Assembly (NCBI GenBank): GCA_035606915.1
Contig: DATNDU010000203.1
Coordinates: 21,085 to 85,084, forward strand
Direction of reading: 5' to 3'
Length of the DNA: 64,000 nt
Source of the DNA: Roseiarcus sp035606915
Lineage (GTDB): Bacteria > Pseudomonadota > Alphaproteobacteria > Rhizobiales > Beijerinckiaceae
In this document: positions 1-8,225 of the stretch, piece after piece
Layout: each line of letters starts with the position of its first letter
Position numbering within the stretch: the stretch's first letter is position 1
Notes under the pieces: model-generated
What the model saw: the letters and a program-made list of their open reading frames with translations, nothing else
The model's database searches: none
What the model was told of the DNA's origin: nothing
Made by a program: the position numbers and the translations under genes

Positions 1-1
1 C

Positions 2-337
2 CTTCGCGCCTCCGGGGGCGCGACGGTCTCGTGCTTCTGGCTCCAGCTTCTCGCCGATGTCGCCGGCCGTCCGGTCGCCACGGTCTCTGGCGCCTCGGAG
101 GGCGGGGCCTACGCCGCCGCGCTTCTGGCGGGCGTCGGCGTGGGGCGATGGTCCGTTCTCGACGAGGCGGTCGCGATCGCCTCCGAGACCGCACATGCAA
201 CGCCCGATCCGGCGCGCGCGAGGCTGTATGATCGGCTTCATCCCATAAGCAAATCGCTTTATCGGACGCTGCGGGGCGCCTTCGTCGAGCTCGCCGCTGT
301 GGCCGATGACGCGGGCGAGACAAGGGCTGGCGCATGA
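2..337 (+). CDS. FGGY-family carbohydrate kinase, C-terminal part (5' truncated by window)
   Basis: The frame is open from base 2 to a TGA at 335-337, giving about 111 residues with no start in the window. The opening ASGGAT stretch, followed by FWLQLLADVAGRPV and then ASEGGAYAAALLAGVGVG, matches the C-terminal actin-like domain of xylulokinase-type FGGY kinases, which phosphorylate imported pentuloses or polyol-derived ketoses in the cytoplasm. The stop overlaps the next start (ATGA at 334-337), so the two genes are probably translationally coupled. Neighbouring RpiA fits a pentose or pentitol route. The substrate cannot be told from this fragment. Confidence 0.72.
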   Translation, partial: LRASGGATVSCFWLQLLADVAGRPVATVSGASEGGAYAAALLAGVGVGRWSVLDEAVAIASETAHATPDPARARLYDRLHPISKSLYRTLRGAFVELAAVADDAGETRAGA

Positions 338-969
338 AGGCCGCAATCTTTGACCTGGACGGGACCTTGGTGGACAGCGCCCCCGACATCACTCACGCGA
401 TCAATCGCCTGCTGGCCGGTCGCGGCGCGCCGCCGCAGGAGGTCTCGTTCGTCGAGACGTTCATCGGCGAGGGAGCGCGGGCGCTAGTCGCCAAGCTATA
501 TGCCGCCCTTTCGCTCAGCGCGGCAGACCTGGACAGGGAGGTCGCCTCCTATCTCGCCTATTATCGCGATCGTCCGGTCACCGATTCCAGGCTCTATTTC
601 GATGCCGCCGAAGCGCTGCGGGCTTTGCAGGCTGCGGGCGTTCGCCTTGGCGTGTGCACCAACAAGCAGCAGGAGCTCGCCGAGGTGGTCCTCGATCGCT
701 TCGGCCTGCTGAACCGCATGTCCGTAGTCGTCGGCGCCGATACGACTCCCTACAGCAAGCCAGACCCGCGCCCGCTCCTGCACGCGCTCGGCGCGCTCGG
801 CGTCGAGGCGAAGGACGCGGTCTTCGTCGGCGATTCGCAGATCGATCTCGCCTGCGCGCGGGCTGCCGGCGTCCCCTGTCGGATCGTCGATTGGGGGACC
901 GGCCGCGGCGTTGAAGTTGATGACGGTTCGCGCCTCGCCAGATTCGGCGATCTGTTGCCTGCGACCTAG
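334..969 (+). CDS. HAD-family phosphatase, phosphoglycolate-phosphatase-like
   Basis: A 211-residue cytosolic haloacid-dehalogenase hydrolase with all four motifs: the DLDGT nucleophile/acid motif at residues 7-11, Thr109 in CTNK, Lys142 in YSKPD, and the metal-binding GDSQID at 166-171. The cap lies between residues 15 and 85, as in the Gph subclass. The length fits phosphoglycolate phosphatases and small sugar phosphatases. It starts inside the stop codon of the kinase gene. In this setting it more likely removes phosphate from a sugar phosphate (overflow or repair) than acts as the photorespiratory Gph, but that is inference. Confidence 0.85.
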   Translation: MKAAIFDLDGTLVDSAPDITHAINRLLAGRGAPPQEVSFVETFIGEGARALVAKLYAALSLSAADLDREVASYLAYYRDRPVTDSRLYFDAAEALRALQAAGVRLGVCTNKQQELAEVVLDRFGLLNRMSVVVGADTTPYSKPDPRPLLHALGALGVEAKDAVFVGDSQIDLACARAAGVPCRIVDWGTGRGVEVDDGSRLARFGDLLPAT

Positions 970-978
970 AGGCTTGCC

Positions 979-1812
979 ATGCTCAAACAGGTGGCCATGG
1001 CGCGCGACAGCCTCAGCAAGGCGGACTTTAGGCTGGCCGAGATCATTCTGAAGCAGCCAGAAGACGTAATCACGATGAGCATGGCGGATCTGAAGAAGGC
1101 CGCCGGCGTCAGCGATCCGACCATCGTCAGGTTCTGCCGGCGGTTCGGCTGTAGCGGCTATCAGGAGTTCAAGGTCCGGCTCGCCCAGGACTTGTCGCCG
1201 GAGCCGCCGTTCACGCACCAGCCGATCGGACCGGCAGATAGCGTCGCCGAGGCGGTGAGCAAGATCCTTAGCAACTCGATGAACGGGATCAAGCGTTTCG
1301 CCAGCGACGTCGACCCCGCGGCGGTGGAGATCGCGGCGGAGCGCTTGATGAAGGCGCGATCCATCTTCCTTCTGGGCCTCGGCATATCGGAGACCGTCGC
1401 GTTCGACGCAGAACACAAGCTGTTCCGCCTCGGCTTGCATTGTCGCACGGTTTTCGATGCCCAGCGGCAGATGCTGCTCGCGCCGACTTTGCGCGCCGAC
1501 GAGACCGTGATCTTCTTTTCGCACTCGGGCGCGACGCGCACGCTCGTAAGCGTCGCGTCAATAGCGAAGGCCAACGGCGTCAGCACCATTGCGATCACCG
1601 CGCCGCGCTCCCACCTCGCGAAGGTGTGCGACGTCACGATCGCCGTGCAGCGTTACGAGCACAGCGAACTCTACACGCCTTTGACAGCTCGGCTGAACCA
1701 CTTCCTCGTAGTGAACATGCTAGTGGCCGCGGTCGGACTGAAGCAGGGGCGCAAGACGCCCGACAACCTGACCGCGCTCGACCCGTGGTTGACCGAAAAG
1801 TTCATGGACTGA
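979..1812 (+). CDS. MurR/RpiR-family transcriptional regulator
   Basis: A 277-residue protein with the two-domain RpiR layout: an N-terminal helix-turn-helix (about residues 1-75, with ITMSMADLKKAAGVSDPTIV and RFCRRFG) and a C-terminal SIS sugar-phosphate-binding domain (about 120-255, with LLGLGISE and FFSHSGAT). Such regulators sense a phosphosugar and control sugar catabolic genes. The ATG is preceded by AGAGG. It lies 9 bp after the phosphatase and 18 bp before rpiA, so it probably belongs to the same operon and responds to a pentose phosphate made by it. Confidence 0.9.
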   Translation: MLKQVAMARDSLSKADFRLAEIILKQPEDVITMSMADLKKAAGVSDPTIVRFCRRFGCSGYQEFKVRLAQDLSPEPPFTHQPIGPADSVAEAVSKILSNSMNGIKRFASDVDPAAVEIAAERLMKARSIFLLGLGISETVAFDAEHKLFRLGLHCRTVFDAQRQMLLAPTLRADETVIFFSHSGATRTLVSVASIAKANGVSTIAITAPRSHLAKVCDVTIAVQRYEHSELYTPLTARLNHFLVVNMLVAAVGLKQGRKTPDNLTALDPWLTEKFMD

Positions 1813-1830
1813 CCGCAGGAGCAGTGAGGC

Positions 1831-2547
1831 GTGCAACCGAAGACCGAGCAGGACAAGGCGAAGATCGCCGCCGGCCACAAGGCTATCGAGCGCTATCTCA
1901 GGGACGGCATGCAGATCGGCCTGGGCTCCGGCACGACCTCGCACTGGTTCGTGCGGGCGCTCGGCGAGAAAGTGCGGGAGGGCTTGAGGATTTCCGGCGT
2001 GCCGACGTCGAACGCCACCCGCGAGGTGGCGGCGGAAGCCGGCGTGCCGCTGCTCGATCTCAACGACGTGACCGAGCTTGATCTGACCATTGACGGTCCC
2101 GACGAGGTCGATATCGCCGGCCGCATGATCAAGGGCGGCGGCGCTTGCCTGCTGTGGGAGAAGATGGTGGCGCGCGCCTCAAAACGCATGATCTGCATCG
2201 CCGACGACACCAAGCTAGTGGAAACCCTCGGCAAGTTTCCGCTGCCGATCGAGGTGATCCGCTTCGGCTGGAAGAACACGGCGCATCAAATGCGAAAGCT
2301 GTTGCGCGAGTTCGGCTACGCCGACGCGCCGATCCGGCTGCGCGGCGGGGAGGCGAACCCGATTCTAACGGACAGCGCACACTACATCCTGGATTGTAGC
2401 CTGGAAAAGATCGGCGATCCCGATCGCCTAGCGCCGCGCTTCAACGAGATTCCCGGCGTCGTCGAGCATGGGCTATTCGTGGGAATCGCCAACGAGATTA
2501 TCCTCGGGCGCCCGGATGGCCGCGTCGACGTTCTGGTGGTCCCATAG
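1831..2547 (+). CDS. rpiA: Ribose-5-phosphate isomerase A
   Basis: A 238-residue cytosolic enzyme interconverting ribose 5-phosphate and ribulose 5-phosphate. It shows the phosphate loop GLGSGTTS near residues 30-37, the DGPDEVD motif at 88-94, KGGGACLLWEK (K101 and the catalytic-region Glu110) and the C-terminal GLFVGIANEIILG. The start is GTG at 1831, with a GGAG-containing stretch just upstream. Its place after a kinase, a phosphatase and an RpiR regulator suggests a catabolic copy feeding pentoses into the pentose phosphate pathway rather than the housekeeping gene, although only one copy is visible here. Confidence 0.92.
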   Translation: MQPKTEQDKAKIAAGHKAIERYLRDGMQIGLGSGTTSHWFVRALGEKVREGLRISGVPTSNATREVAAEAGVPLLDLNDVTELDLTIDGPDEVDIAGRMIKGGGACLLWEKMVARASKRMICIADDTKLVETLGKFPLPIEVIRFGWKNTAHQMRKLLREFGYADAPIRLRGGEANPILTDSAHYILDCSLEKIGDPDRLAPRFNEIPGVVEHGLFVGIANEIILGRPDGRVDVLVVP

Positions 2548-2584
2548 TGCGGCGGCCTAAGCGTCGCTTTTGCGGAGGAAGCCC

Positions 2585-3358
2585 GTGTATCTCGATCGTT
2601 TCAAGCTTGACGGAAAAACCGCCGTCGTTACCGGCGCGGCGCGCGGCATCGGGCTAGCGATCGTCGACGCGCTGAGCGAGGCCGGCGCCGCCGTCGTCCT
2701 GACCGACATGGACGGCGGCGCGGCGAAGCGCGCCGGCGAGGCGCTTGCGCAAAAGGGCCGGACGGTGACCGCCGAGAAGCTCGACGTAACCGATCCGAGG
2801 CTGGTGGAGCAACTGCACGCGCGCCTGCTTGAGCGCGTCGGGCGCATCGACATTCTCGTCAACAACGCGGGAATCGCGATCTCCAACCGCCCTGCGGAGA
2901 CCATGGACGATCAGACCTGGTTGAAAGTGATGGACGTCAACCTCAACGGCGTCTTCTGGTGCTGCCGCGCGTTCGGCAAAGCCATGCTGGAGATGGGCGG
3001 GGGAACGATCGTCAATATCGGTTCGATGTCGGCGCAGATCGTCAACCGGCCGCAGGAGCAGGCCCAATATAACGCCTCGAAAGCGGCGGTGCATCATCTG
3101 ACGCGCTCGCTGGCGGCGGAATGGGCGGGGCGGAACGTGCGCGTGAATGCGGTGGCGCCCACCTATATAGAGACCGATCTCACAAAGTTCGTCTACGACG
3201 ATCCCAAGATGATGGCCCACTGGATCGGCGGCACGCCGATGGGCCGCATGGGCCAGCCCGACGAAATCGCCAGCGTAGTGCTGTTTCTTGCGAGCCCGGC
3301 GTCGAGCCTGATGACCGGCTCAATCGTCAGCGCGGACGCGGGCTACACGCTTTGGTAG
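2585..3358 (+). CDS. SDR-family NAD(P)-dependent oxidoreductase
   Basis: A classical short-chain dehydrogenase of 257 residues with the cofactor motif TGAARGIG near residue 16, NNAG, and the catalytic Ser-Tyr-Lys in GSMSAQ and YNASK. The GTG at 2585 is chosen over an upstream TTG at 2570 because GGAGG sits at the right distance before the GTG and would lie inside the coding region of the longer form. It is 37 bp after rpiA and on the same strand, so it probably oxidises a pentitol or other polyol in the same operon. Substrate and cofactor preference are not resolved. Confidence 0.85.
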   Translation: MYLDRFKLDGKTAVVTGAARGIGLAIVDALSEAGAAVVLTDMDGGAAKRAGEALAQKGRTVTAEKLDVTDPRLVEQLHARLLERVGRIDILVNNAGIAISNRPAETMDDQTWLKVMDVNLNGVFWCCRAFGKAMLEMGGGTIVNIGSMSAQIVNRPQEQAQYNASKAAVHHLTRSLAAEWAGRNVRVNAVAPTYIETDLTKFVYDDPKMMAHWIGGTPMGRMGQPDEIASVVLFLASPASSLMTGSIVSADAGYTLW

Positions 3359-3388
3359 CCTATCGACGCCAAGTATAAGGAGGCTGTC

Positions 3389-3664
3389 ATGTTCGTCACG
3401 CCGAGCGGCGACAAGGTTTTCATAGTCGATGGTGGGCATATCCACCTCTGGGACGCCCGTGCGGAGAACCGCCGCAACCGCTACGGGCTCAGTTTCATCG
3501 AAAGCTTCTGGGGCGCCCACGTCGGGATGACGCCGATCGAACAGCGCTGGGATTTCGACCGATTCTGCCACTACGGCGTAGAAGGCGCGGCGAAGAGCAG
3601 TGATCCGGCTTGTCGACCATTTCGCGGCAGGCACGATCAATCGCGGCGTGGCTGCTGGTGTTGA
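3389..3664 (+). pseudogene. Truncated amidohydrolase (N-terminal fragment)
   Basis: After an AAGGAGG ribosome site the frame encodes a recognisable amidohydrolase start, with a His-x-His metal motif in VDGGHIHLWD (an extra Gly compared with the usual DGHIHLWD) and a WDFDRFCHYGVEGAAK stretch. After about 67 residues the similarity stops and the remaining residues look like noise. The full family is roughly 300-380 residues, so the active-site barrel is missing. The break near base 3590 coincides with the beginning of the next open frame, which suggests a deletion joint. Probably non-functional. Confidence 0.6.
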
Positions 3665-4142
3665 TTTCTCTGCCGCGTTTGCTGGCGAGGCCGACGCCGA
3701 CTTGAGCGAAATCCGCCGAGCCTTTCTCGATCGAGCCTTTTTGAGCCGTCAGGAAAGACTGCTGCGGTTGTGTGAGCCGCGCTTTGGCGTTGACGCGACG
3801 CTGGATATGACCATGCAGCAACTCGAAGCGCTCGCGCATCACGAGGATATGGAGTTGCATGGCGCCGCCATCCGCTATCTCGGGCTCCGTCGGGACAAGG
3901 AACTCGGCGCGCCGGCGTTCGTCACCCTCGACGGCGGACGCATAGCGCCGCAGGACTATCCGAGCCACTTGCGAATGATCCGGCGGGTGCGCGGAGCGGC
4001 GGACGCCAACGCCGAGATGTGTCGTATGCTCCTGCAAGCGCGGATCTCGCACCCCGTGCCGCTTGCGCGCGCCGGAGAGGTGCAGGGCGATCTGCTTGAG
4101 CAGGAGGGCGGCGGCTCCGCGCGGCGCGCGAACAGTCCGTGA
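3600..4142 (+). CDS. Unrecognised 180-residue ORF, possibly an N-truncated remnant
   Basis: I do not recognise this protein. The frame opens just after a TAG at 3579-3581 and begins with GTG at 3600 without a clear ribosome site. The first 150 or so residues look like a genuine soluble protein (regular hydrophobic spacing, segments such as MELHGAAIRYLGLRRD and GAPAFVTLDGGRIAP), while the last 25 are Gly/Ser/Arg-rich. It follows directly on the broken amidohydrolase in another frame, so it may be the C-terminal part of a gene whose start was deleted. No function assigned. Confidence 0.4.
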   Translation: MIRLVDHFAAGTINRGVAAGVDFSAAFAGEADADLSEIRRAFLDRAFLSRQERLLRLCEPRFGVDATLDMTMQQLEALAHHEDMELHGAAIRYLGLRRDKELGAPAFVTLDGGRIAPQDYPSHLRMIRRVRGAADANAEMCRMLLQARISHPVPLARAGEVQGDLLEQEGGGSARRANSP

Positions 4143-4155
4143 GCGGCCAAAAGCG

Positions 4156-5259
4156 CTAGGAGATTACGGTGTATTCGGTTTTCATGGAGTCAATCGCCTT
4201 CCAGTCCCACCTAATTCCGACACCAACTTCGTCTGAAGGAACCGCATATCCATCGACGAGCTGAATCTTAGACTCGGTCGCTGCGTCTAGCTGCGGAATA
4301 AACTCCACCCATGTCGCATTGGGAACCGCCGCGCAAAGCCCGACATGAAGCTCCATAAGATAGTGTGGGCAAACCTGCATATTGAATGTTTCGGCGAGGT
4401 GCGCCGTTTTGAGCCATGGCGTAATGCCGCCGATGCGGGCCACGTCCACCTGTACGATTGAGCAACCGCCACGTTGCAGATATTCGCGGAAGTGCGAGGG
4501 GTGGTACAGCGACTCGCCAATCGCGATTGGTATCGACGTCGATCGCGATAGCCGCACGTGTCCATCGATATCCTCGGCCGGCATCGGCTCCTCGAACCAA
4601 GCGAGGTCGAACTCCTCGAACCGCTTGGCGCGCCGGATCGCCTCAGAGACGGTGAACGCCTGATTGGCGTCGACCATTACCTCGAAATCCAGCCCAAGCG
4701 CGCCCCGGACCGCGGCGAGACGCGCAACGTCCTCGGCGACATGGGGTTGCCCGACTTTAACCTTGAAACCGCGAAAACCCGCCTCGCGCGCCTCGATCGC
4801 ATGGTCAACCAGTTGCTGAGTTGTGAAGTTGAGCCAGCCCCCCTCCGTATTGTAGACCGGCACGCGCCGCTGCGCGCCGCCGGCGACGAGATGAAGAGGC
4901 GCGTTCGCCCGCTTACAACGCAGATCCCACAACGCGACGTCGATGGCAGCCAGGGCGAGGCTCACGGTCGCGCCGACCGAATTCGCGTGTGTGAAGAAGA
5001 ACAGGCTCTTCCAGATCTCCTCAACCATCGAAGCGTCGCGGCCGATCAGCCACGGGGCCATGTAGTCGCGGATGAGCGCGACGACCGCCGAACCGCCGGT
5101 TCCGATCGTATAGCTGTAGCCCGTGCCCTCGGCCCCATCGTCCGTCCAGACGCGGACCATCGGCGTTTCCTGTTTACTGAAGGCCTGGATAGCGTCGCTG
5201 CGCGCCACTTTAGCCGCCAGATCGACCCGGAAGACTTCAACTCGCGTGATTTTCGGCAT
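4156..5259 (-). CDS. Enolase-superfamily (mandelate racemase/muconate lactonizing type) enzyme
   Basis: A 367-residue cytosolic enzyme with the mandelate-racemase subgroup signature: the KxK base motif in FKVKVGQ, three metal ligands in MVDANQAF, WFEEP and AIGESL, then an Asp in QVDVARIGG and a His in CPHYLMELH forming the usual His-Asp dyad. Members abstract the alpha-proton of sugar acids, usually ending in dehydration to a 2-keto-3-deoxy acid. It lies 41 bp downstream of a lactonase-like amidohydrolase and the importer's binding-protein gene on the same strand. A sugar-acid dehydratase is the best guess; the exact acid is unknown. Confidence 0.85.
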   Translation of the reverse strand: MPKITRVEVFRVDLAAKVARSDAIQAFSKQETPMVRVWTDDGAEGTGYSYTIGTGGSAVVALIRDYMAPWLIGRDASMVEEIWKSLFFFTHANSVGATVSLALAAIDVALWDLRCKRANAPLHLVAGGAQRRVPVYNTEGGWLNFTTQQLVDHAIEAREAGFRGFKVKVGQPHVAEDVARLAAVRGALGLDFEVMVDANQAFTVSEAIRRAKRFEEFDLAWFEEPMPAEDIDGHVRLSRSTSIPIAIGESLYHPSHFREYLQRGGCSIVQVDVARIGGITPWLKTAHLAETFNMQVCPHYLMELHVGLCAAVPNATWVEFIPQLDAATESKIQLVDGYAVPSDEVGVGIRWDWKAIDSMKTEYTVIS

Positions 5260-5300
5260 GGACTTTCCTTATGCGCAGCGGAGCTCTCGACGCGCGATGT

Positions 5301-6197
5301 TCAGAGGCGATAGAGCCGCTCGGCGTTGTCGTGAAATAGCCTCTCCTTCTCCGAATCGCTAAAGCCCTTCGTAATTTCGAAGAACGCGCGATAGAGCGTC
5401 GCAAAATCGCTGTAGATTTTGTCAACGGGGAAATTGCTCGCGAACATCGAGCGGTCCACCCCGAAGAAATCGATCGTCTCAAGCACAAACGGCAGGATGC
5501 TTTCGGTCGTCCAGTTCCAATCGACCATTCCGAGGCCCGAGATCTTTACGGTCACGTTGTCGCAAGCGGCGAGCGCGCGCATGCCTTTGCGCCATTGCTC
5601 CAGCCCGCCTGCGTCGCGATCCACCGGCATACCAGCGTGATTGAGGATGATCGACATGTCGGGGTGTCGCCGGGCGACCGCCGCGGCATCCAGCATCTGA
5701 GACGGATAGAGCTGCATGTCAAACGATAGATTGAACTTCCGAAGCAGCGCGAAGCCCGCTAGCCAGGCAGGATCAGTCAGCAGGTCCGAGCGGTCGATGT
5801 AGGTGAGCGACGGGTTCTTGTGCCAGTTAAGAATGTCCCTTACGCCACGCACGATCTTGAACTGACATTGGCGCTCCAGAACCCTTTCGACATCGGGTTG
5901 ATGTAAGGCCACCCGCACGACTGCGCCGTGCGGAAAGCCTTGCGAGTCTGATAATTCTTGAAGCCATGCGGTCTCCTCGACAGGGTCCGCGGCGATCGCT
6001 TCGACATGGACAGACTTGACGATATTGAAGCCCTCGACATCGGCGCGATAGTCCGGGATCAGATAATCGTGCGCGATACGGGCGAGGTCACCCGCGACGC
6101 TGGGCCCCAGAGGGCGCTTCGTGAGCCAGGGATAACCCTGGGCGGCGTCCAGCTTCCAAAAATGCTGATGTGGGTCAATAATGCGTAACTGGGGCAT
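5301..6197 (-). CDS. Amidohydrolase-2 family lactonase-like hydrolase
   Basis: A 298-residue metal-dependent hydrolase beginning with the HxH metal motif in IIDPHQHFW. This opening and the C-terminal SMFASNFPVDK and ERLFHDNAERLYRL are characteristic of the L-fuconolactonase/2-pyrone-4,6-dicarboxylate lactonase group. ILNHAGMPVDRD carries a likely metal-ligand His. Members open sugar lactones to aldonic acids. Paired with the downstream enolase-superfamily gene and the upstream binding-protein gene, it gives a plausible lactone, acid, 2-keto-3-deoxy-acid route. A degraded relative is present at 25521. Confidence 0.83.
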   Translation of the reverse strand: MPQLRIIDPHQHFWKLDAAQGYPWLTKRPLGPSVAGDLARIAHDYLIPDYRADVEGFNIVKSVHVEAIAADPVEETAWLQELSDSQGFPHGAVVRVALHQPDVERVLERQCQFKIVRGVRDILNWHKNPSLTYIDRSDLLTDPAWLAGFALLRKFNLSFDMQLYPSQMLDAAAVARRHPDMSIILNHAGMPVDRDAGGLEQWRKGMRALAACDNVTVKISGLGMVDWNWTTESILPFVLETIDFFGVDRSMFASNFPVDKIYSDFATLYRAFFEITKGFSDSEKERLFHDNAERLYRL

Positions 6198-6276
6198 GAC
6201 TTTCGGGTCCGCGCTTCAAAACGGATGGATGGGATCGGCGCGTGGCGTCGATCCCTATGCAGGTCAATCGCGAGCG

Positions 6277-7302
6277 CTATTTGCCCATCGCGTCATTCAT
6301 CGTCAGACCAAGATCGGCGCCGGGAATATCGATACCGGGATAAGTGCCGGCGGGAAGGTCGGGAAAGACGTTGACGCCGACTTTTGCGGTGTCCGACGTC
6401 ATGACGGGAATCGGCACGACGATATCGCGCGCGACCTTCTTCTTATCAAGGATATCGACAGCCACTTTCAACGCGTAGGCGCCGAGGCTTGGAGGATCCC
6501 CAACCGAAATGCCGCGCAAGCCTTGATCCTTGTATTTCAAGAGCGCGACGCGCCAACCGTTGGAATCGTCGCCGCTCATCGGGACGAGCGGTCGATGCAA
6601 ATTGAGAAAGGCCTGCAACGCGCCATAAGAGCCGTACTGATTGAGGACCCCGTCGACCTTGGGATGTGCGATCAATGCCTTGGTGACTTCGCTCTCACTG
6701 ACGCTGTCATCCCATTTGCCAAACACCTCTGCAACGACGTGAATGCCAGGGTACTTTTTCAGCACCGCCATGGAGCCGTCATAGATCTCCTTGTCGCCGC
6801 CAATGCCCGCGACCCCCCGATTCACTATAATGTCGCCCTTGCCGTGCAGTTCGTCGGCAAGCCATTGCGCCTGAAGTTCGCCGAACTTCGCAAAATCCAC
6901 ATGCACCCGATATGCGTCTGGAGAGGAAACCGGGTGATCGAAGGCGATGACCGGAATGTTGCGCGCGGTCGCCTGCGCGATGACTGCGTCGAGACCATGT
7001 TCAGAGGCGGGATTGACCAGAATTGCGTCAACGCGGCGCGCGATCATGTCGTTCATGACGGCGATCTGACGTTGCACTTCGACGCCAGAACTAGTGACCG
7101 AAAGCACGACCCTGCCCTTGAGCGCACGCGCAGCGTAAGCCTTAGCCAGGTTTATCGATTCAATTCGCCATTGATTGCCGATGTACGAATTGCTGAGTGC
7201 AATCTGATACGGCTTTTGCTCCGCGGCTGCTAGGCCTATCGCGCCAAATGACATCAGGACGCCAATTGCGGCGGATAGAAGGGTCTGATGACGGATGCCC
7301 AT
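6277..7302 (-). CDS. Ribose-type ABC importer, periplasmic sugar-binding protein (importer 1)
   Basis: A 341-residue Peripla_BP_4-type binding protein. The chosen ATG at 7302 follows a GAGGAGA ribosome site and gives an immediate signal peptide (LLSAAIGVLMSFGAIGLAAA, cleavage after about residue 28); the longer reading adds an implausible hydrophilic leader. The mature protein starts with the lobe motif IALSNSYIGNQWR and has the AFDHPV and GSYGALQAFLNL hinge-region segments. It lies divergent to the GntR, ATPase and permease genes that complete the importer. The ligand is unknown; the neighbouring lactonase and dehydratase suggest a sugar, lactone or sugar acid. Confidence 0.87.
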   Translation of the reverse strand: MGIRHQTLLSAAIGVLMSFGAIGLAAAEQKPYQIALSNSYIGNQWRIESINLAKAYAARALKGRVVLSVTSSGVEVQRQIAVMNDMIARRVDAILVNPASEHGLDAVIAQATARNIPVIAFDHPVSSPDAYRVHVDFAKFGELQAQWLADELHGKGDIIVNRGVAGIGGDKEIYDGSMAVLKKYPGIHVVAEVFGKWDDSVSESEVTKALIAHPKVDGVLNQYGSYGALQAFLNLHRPLVPMSGDDSNGWRVALLKYKDQGLRGISVGDPPSLGAYALKVAVDILDKKKVARDIVVPIPVMTSDTAKVGVNVFPDLPAGTYPGIDIPGADLGLTMNDAMGK

Positions 7303-7386
7303 ATCGGCTGTCTCCTCTCCATTTGGCGCGTCGCCTCGAGCGTCGGAGGTGCGCCGCAAAGCCCTCTACCGGAGCCGTAGGACGCC

Positions 7387-7415
7387 ATCTGATCTTCTAG
7401 AATATCAGTTGTCAA
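7387..7415 (-). promoter_or_regulatory. Promoter of importer 1 binding protein with candidate GntR operator in the spacer
   Basis: Read on the minus strand there is TTGACA (7415-7410), a 17-bp spacer and TCAGAT (7392-7387). The near-perfect 16-bp palindrome GATCTTCTAGAATATC (7391-7406, seven of eight pairs, core TTCTAGAA) fills most of the spacer. A repressor bound there would block polymerase. The divergent GntR-family gene beginning at 7509 is the natural candidate. The elements are seen; the assignment is inferred. Confidence 0.5.
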
Positions 7416-7508
7416 GAGCGACGTCGCAAGCTAGGGTTCCCGCGTCGGTGCAGCGGTGTCGTCGACTCGCGGGCGGCCCGTAGTTGGGTGCAGGGAGGTG
7501 ACGTACAG

Positions 7509-8225
7509 GTGTCCTTGACAAGGATAGCCGCGACGCAGATTCGCGATGCGATTGTTTCCGGGCGCCTCGCCTTCGGCGAGCCACTTTCGGAGGCGCAGTT
7601 GGCCGCCGCATTTGGCATGAGCAAGGCTCCTGTGCGCAGCGCTCTGATCGAGTTGCGGGAAAAAGGCCTGGTCACGATCGCTCCGCAGGCGGGAACTTAT
7701 GTATGCGCCCCGACGGCGGAAGATATCGGCAAGCTGAGTAGCTTTCGATATCTTTTGGAGACGGGCGCGATAAACCACGCACTTGCCCTGCACGCCGACA
7801 AGTTGCTCGACAACCTCGCTGCGTCGATCGCGCAGATGGCGAACGCCCGCAAGAAATGCAACACCGCCGATTATATTGCGGCGGACACCGCCTTTCATCT
7901 TGCCTTCGTGACGCTATCGGATAACCGCTACCTTGAGCAGGCGTATTCGCTCATTTCCGGAATCGCCGAGGCGCTGCGTTTTCGCCTGTTCGAGGCCGGT
8001 CAATCCTTTCGACGGCAGTCGTTCGATGAGCATGTCGAAATACTAGCGTCCCTACGCAAAGGGGATGTCGCCGGAGCCGCGCAGATCCTCGAGCGACACA
8101 TCATGCGCACCGTGCAACTCGGAGGAACCGTCCCCGCGCCTCTGAAGAACGGACGCCGCTCCACCCGCAGCGAGAAAGATTATCAGATGCTGTTTCGACG
8201 GACTGCGGACGAAGGCCTGCGATAG
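7509..8225 (+). CDS. GntR-family (FCD/FadR subfamily) regulator
   Basis: A 238-residue regulator. The winged helix (residues 1-70) contains TQIRDAIVSGRLAFGEPLSEAQLAAAFGMSK in segments typical of GntR proteins, and the C-terminal FCD domain has FHLAFVTLSDNRYLEQAYSL and the metal-ligand-type His in FDEHVEIL. GTG at 7509 is preferred because GGAGGTG lies 8 bp upstream; an earlier GTG at 7488 would place that site inside the gene. It is 0 bp from the importer ATPase and divergent from the binding-protein gene, so it probably represses importer 1 in response to the substrate or an acid derivative. Confidence 0.88.
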   Translation: MSLTRIAATQIRDAIVSGRLAFGEPLSEAQLAAAFGMSKAPVRSALIELREKGLVTIAPQAGTYVCAPTAEDIGKLSSFRYLLETGAINHALALHADKLLDNLAASIAQMANARKKCNTADYIAADTAFHLAFVTLSDNRYLEQAYSLISGIAEALRFRLFEAGQSFRRQSFDEHVEILASLRKGDVAGAAQILERHIMRTVQLGGTVPAPLKNGRRSTRSEKDYQMLFRRTADEGLR

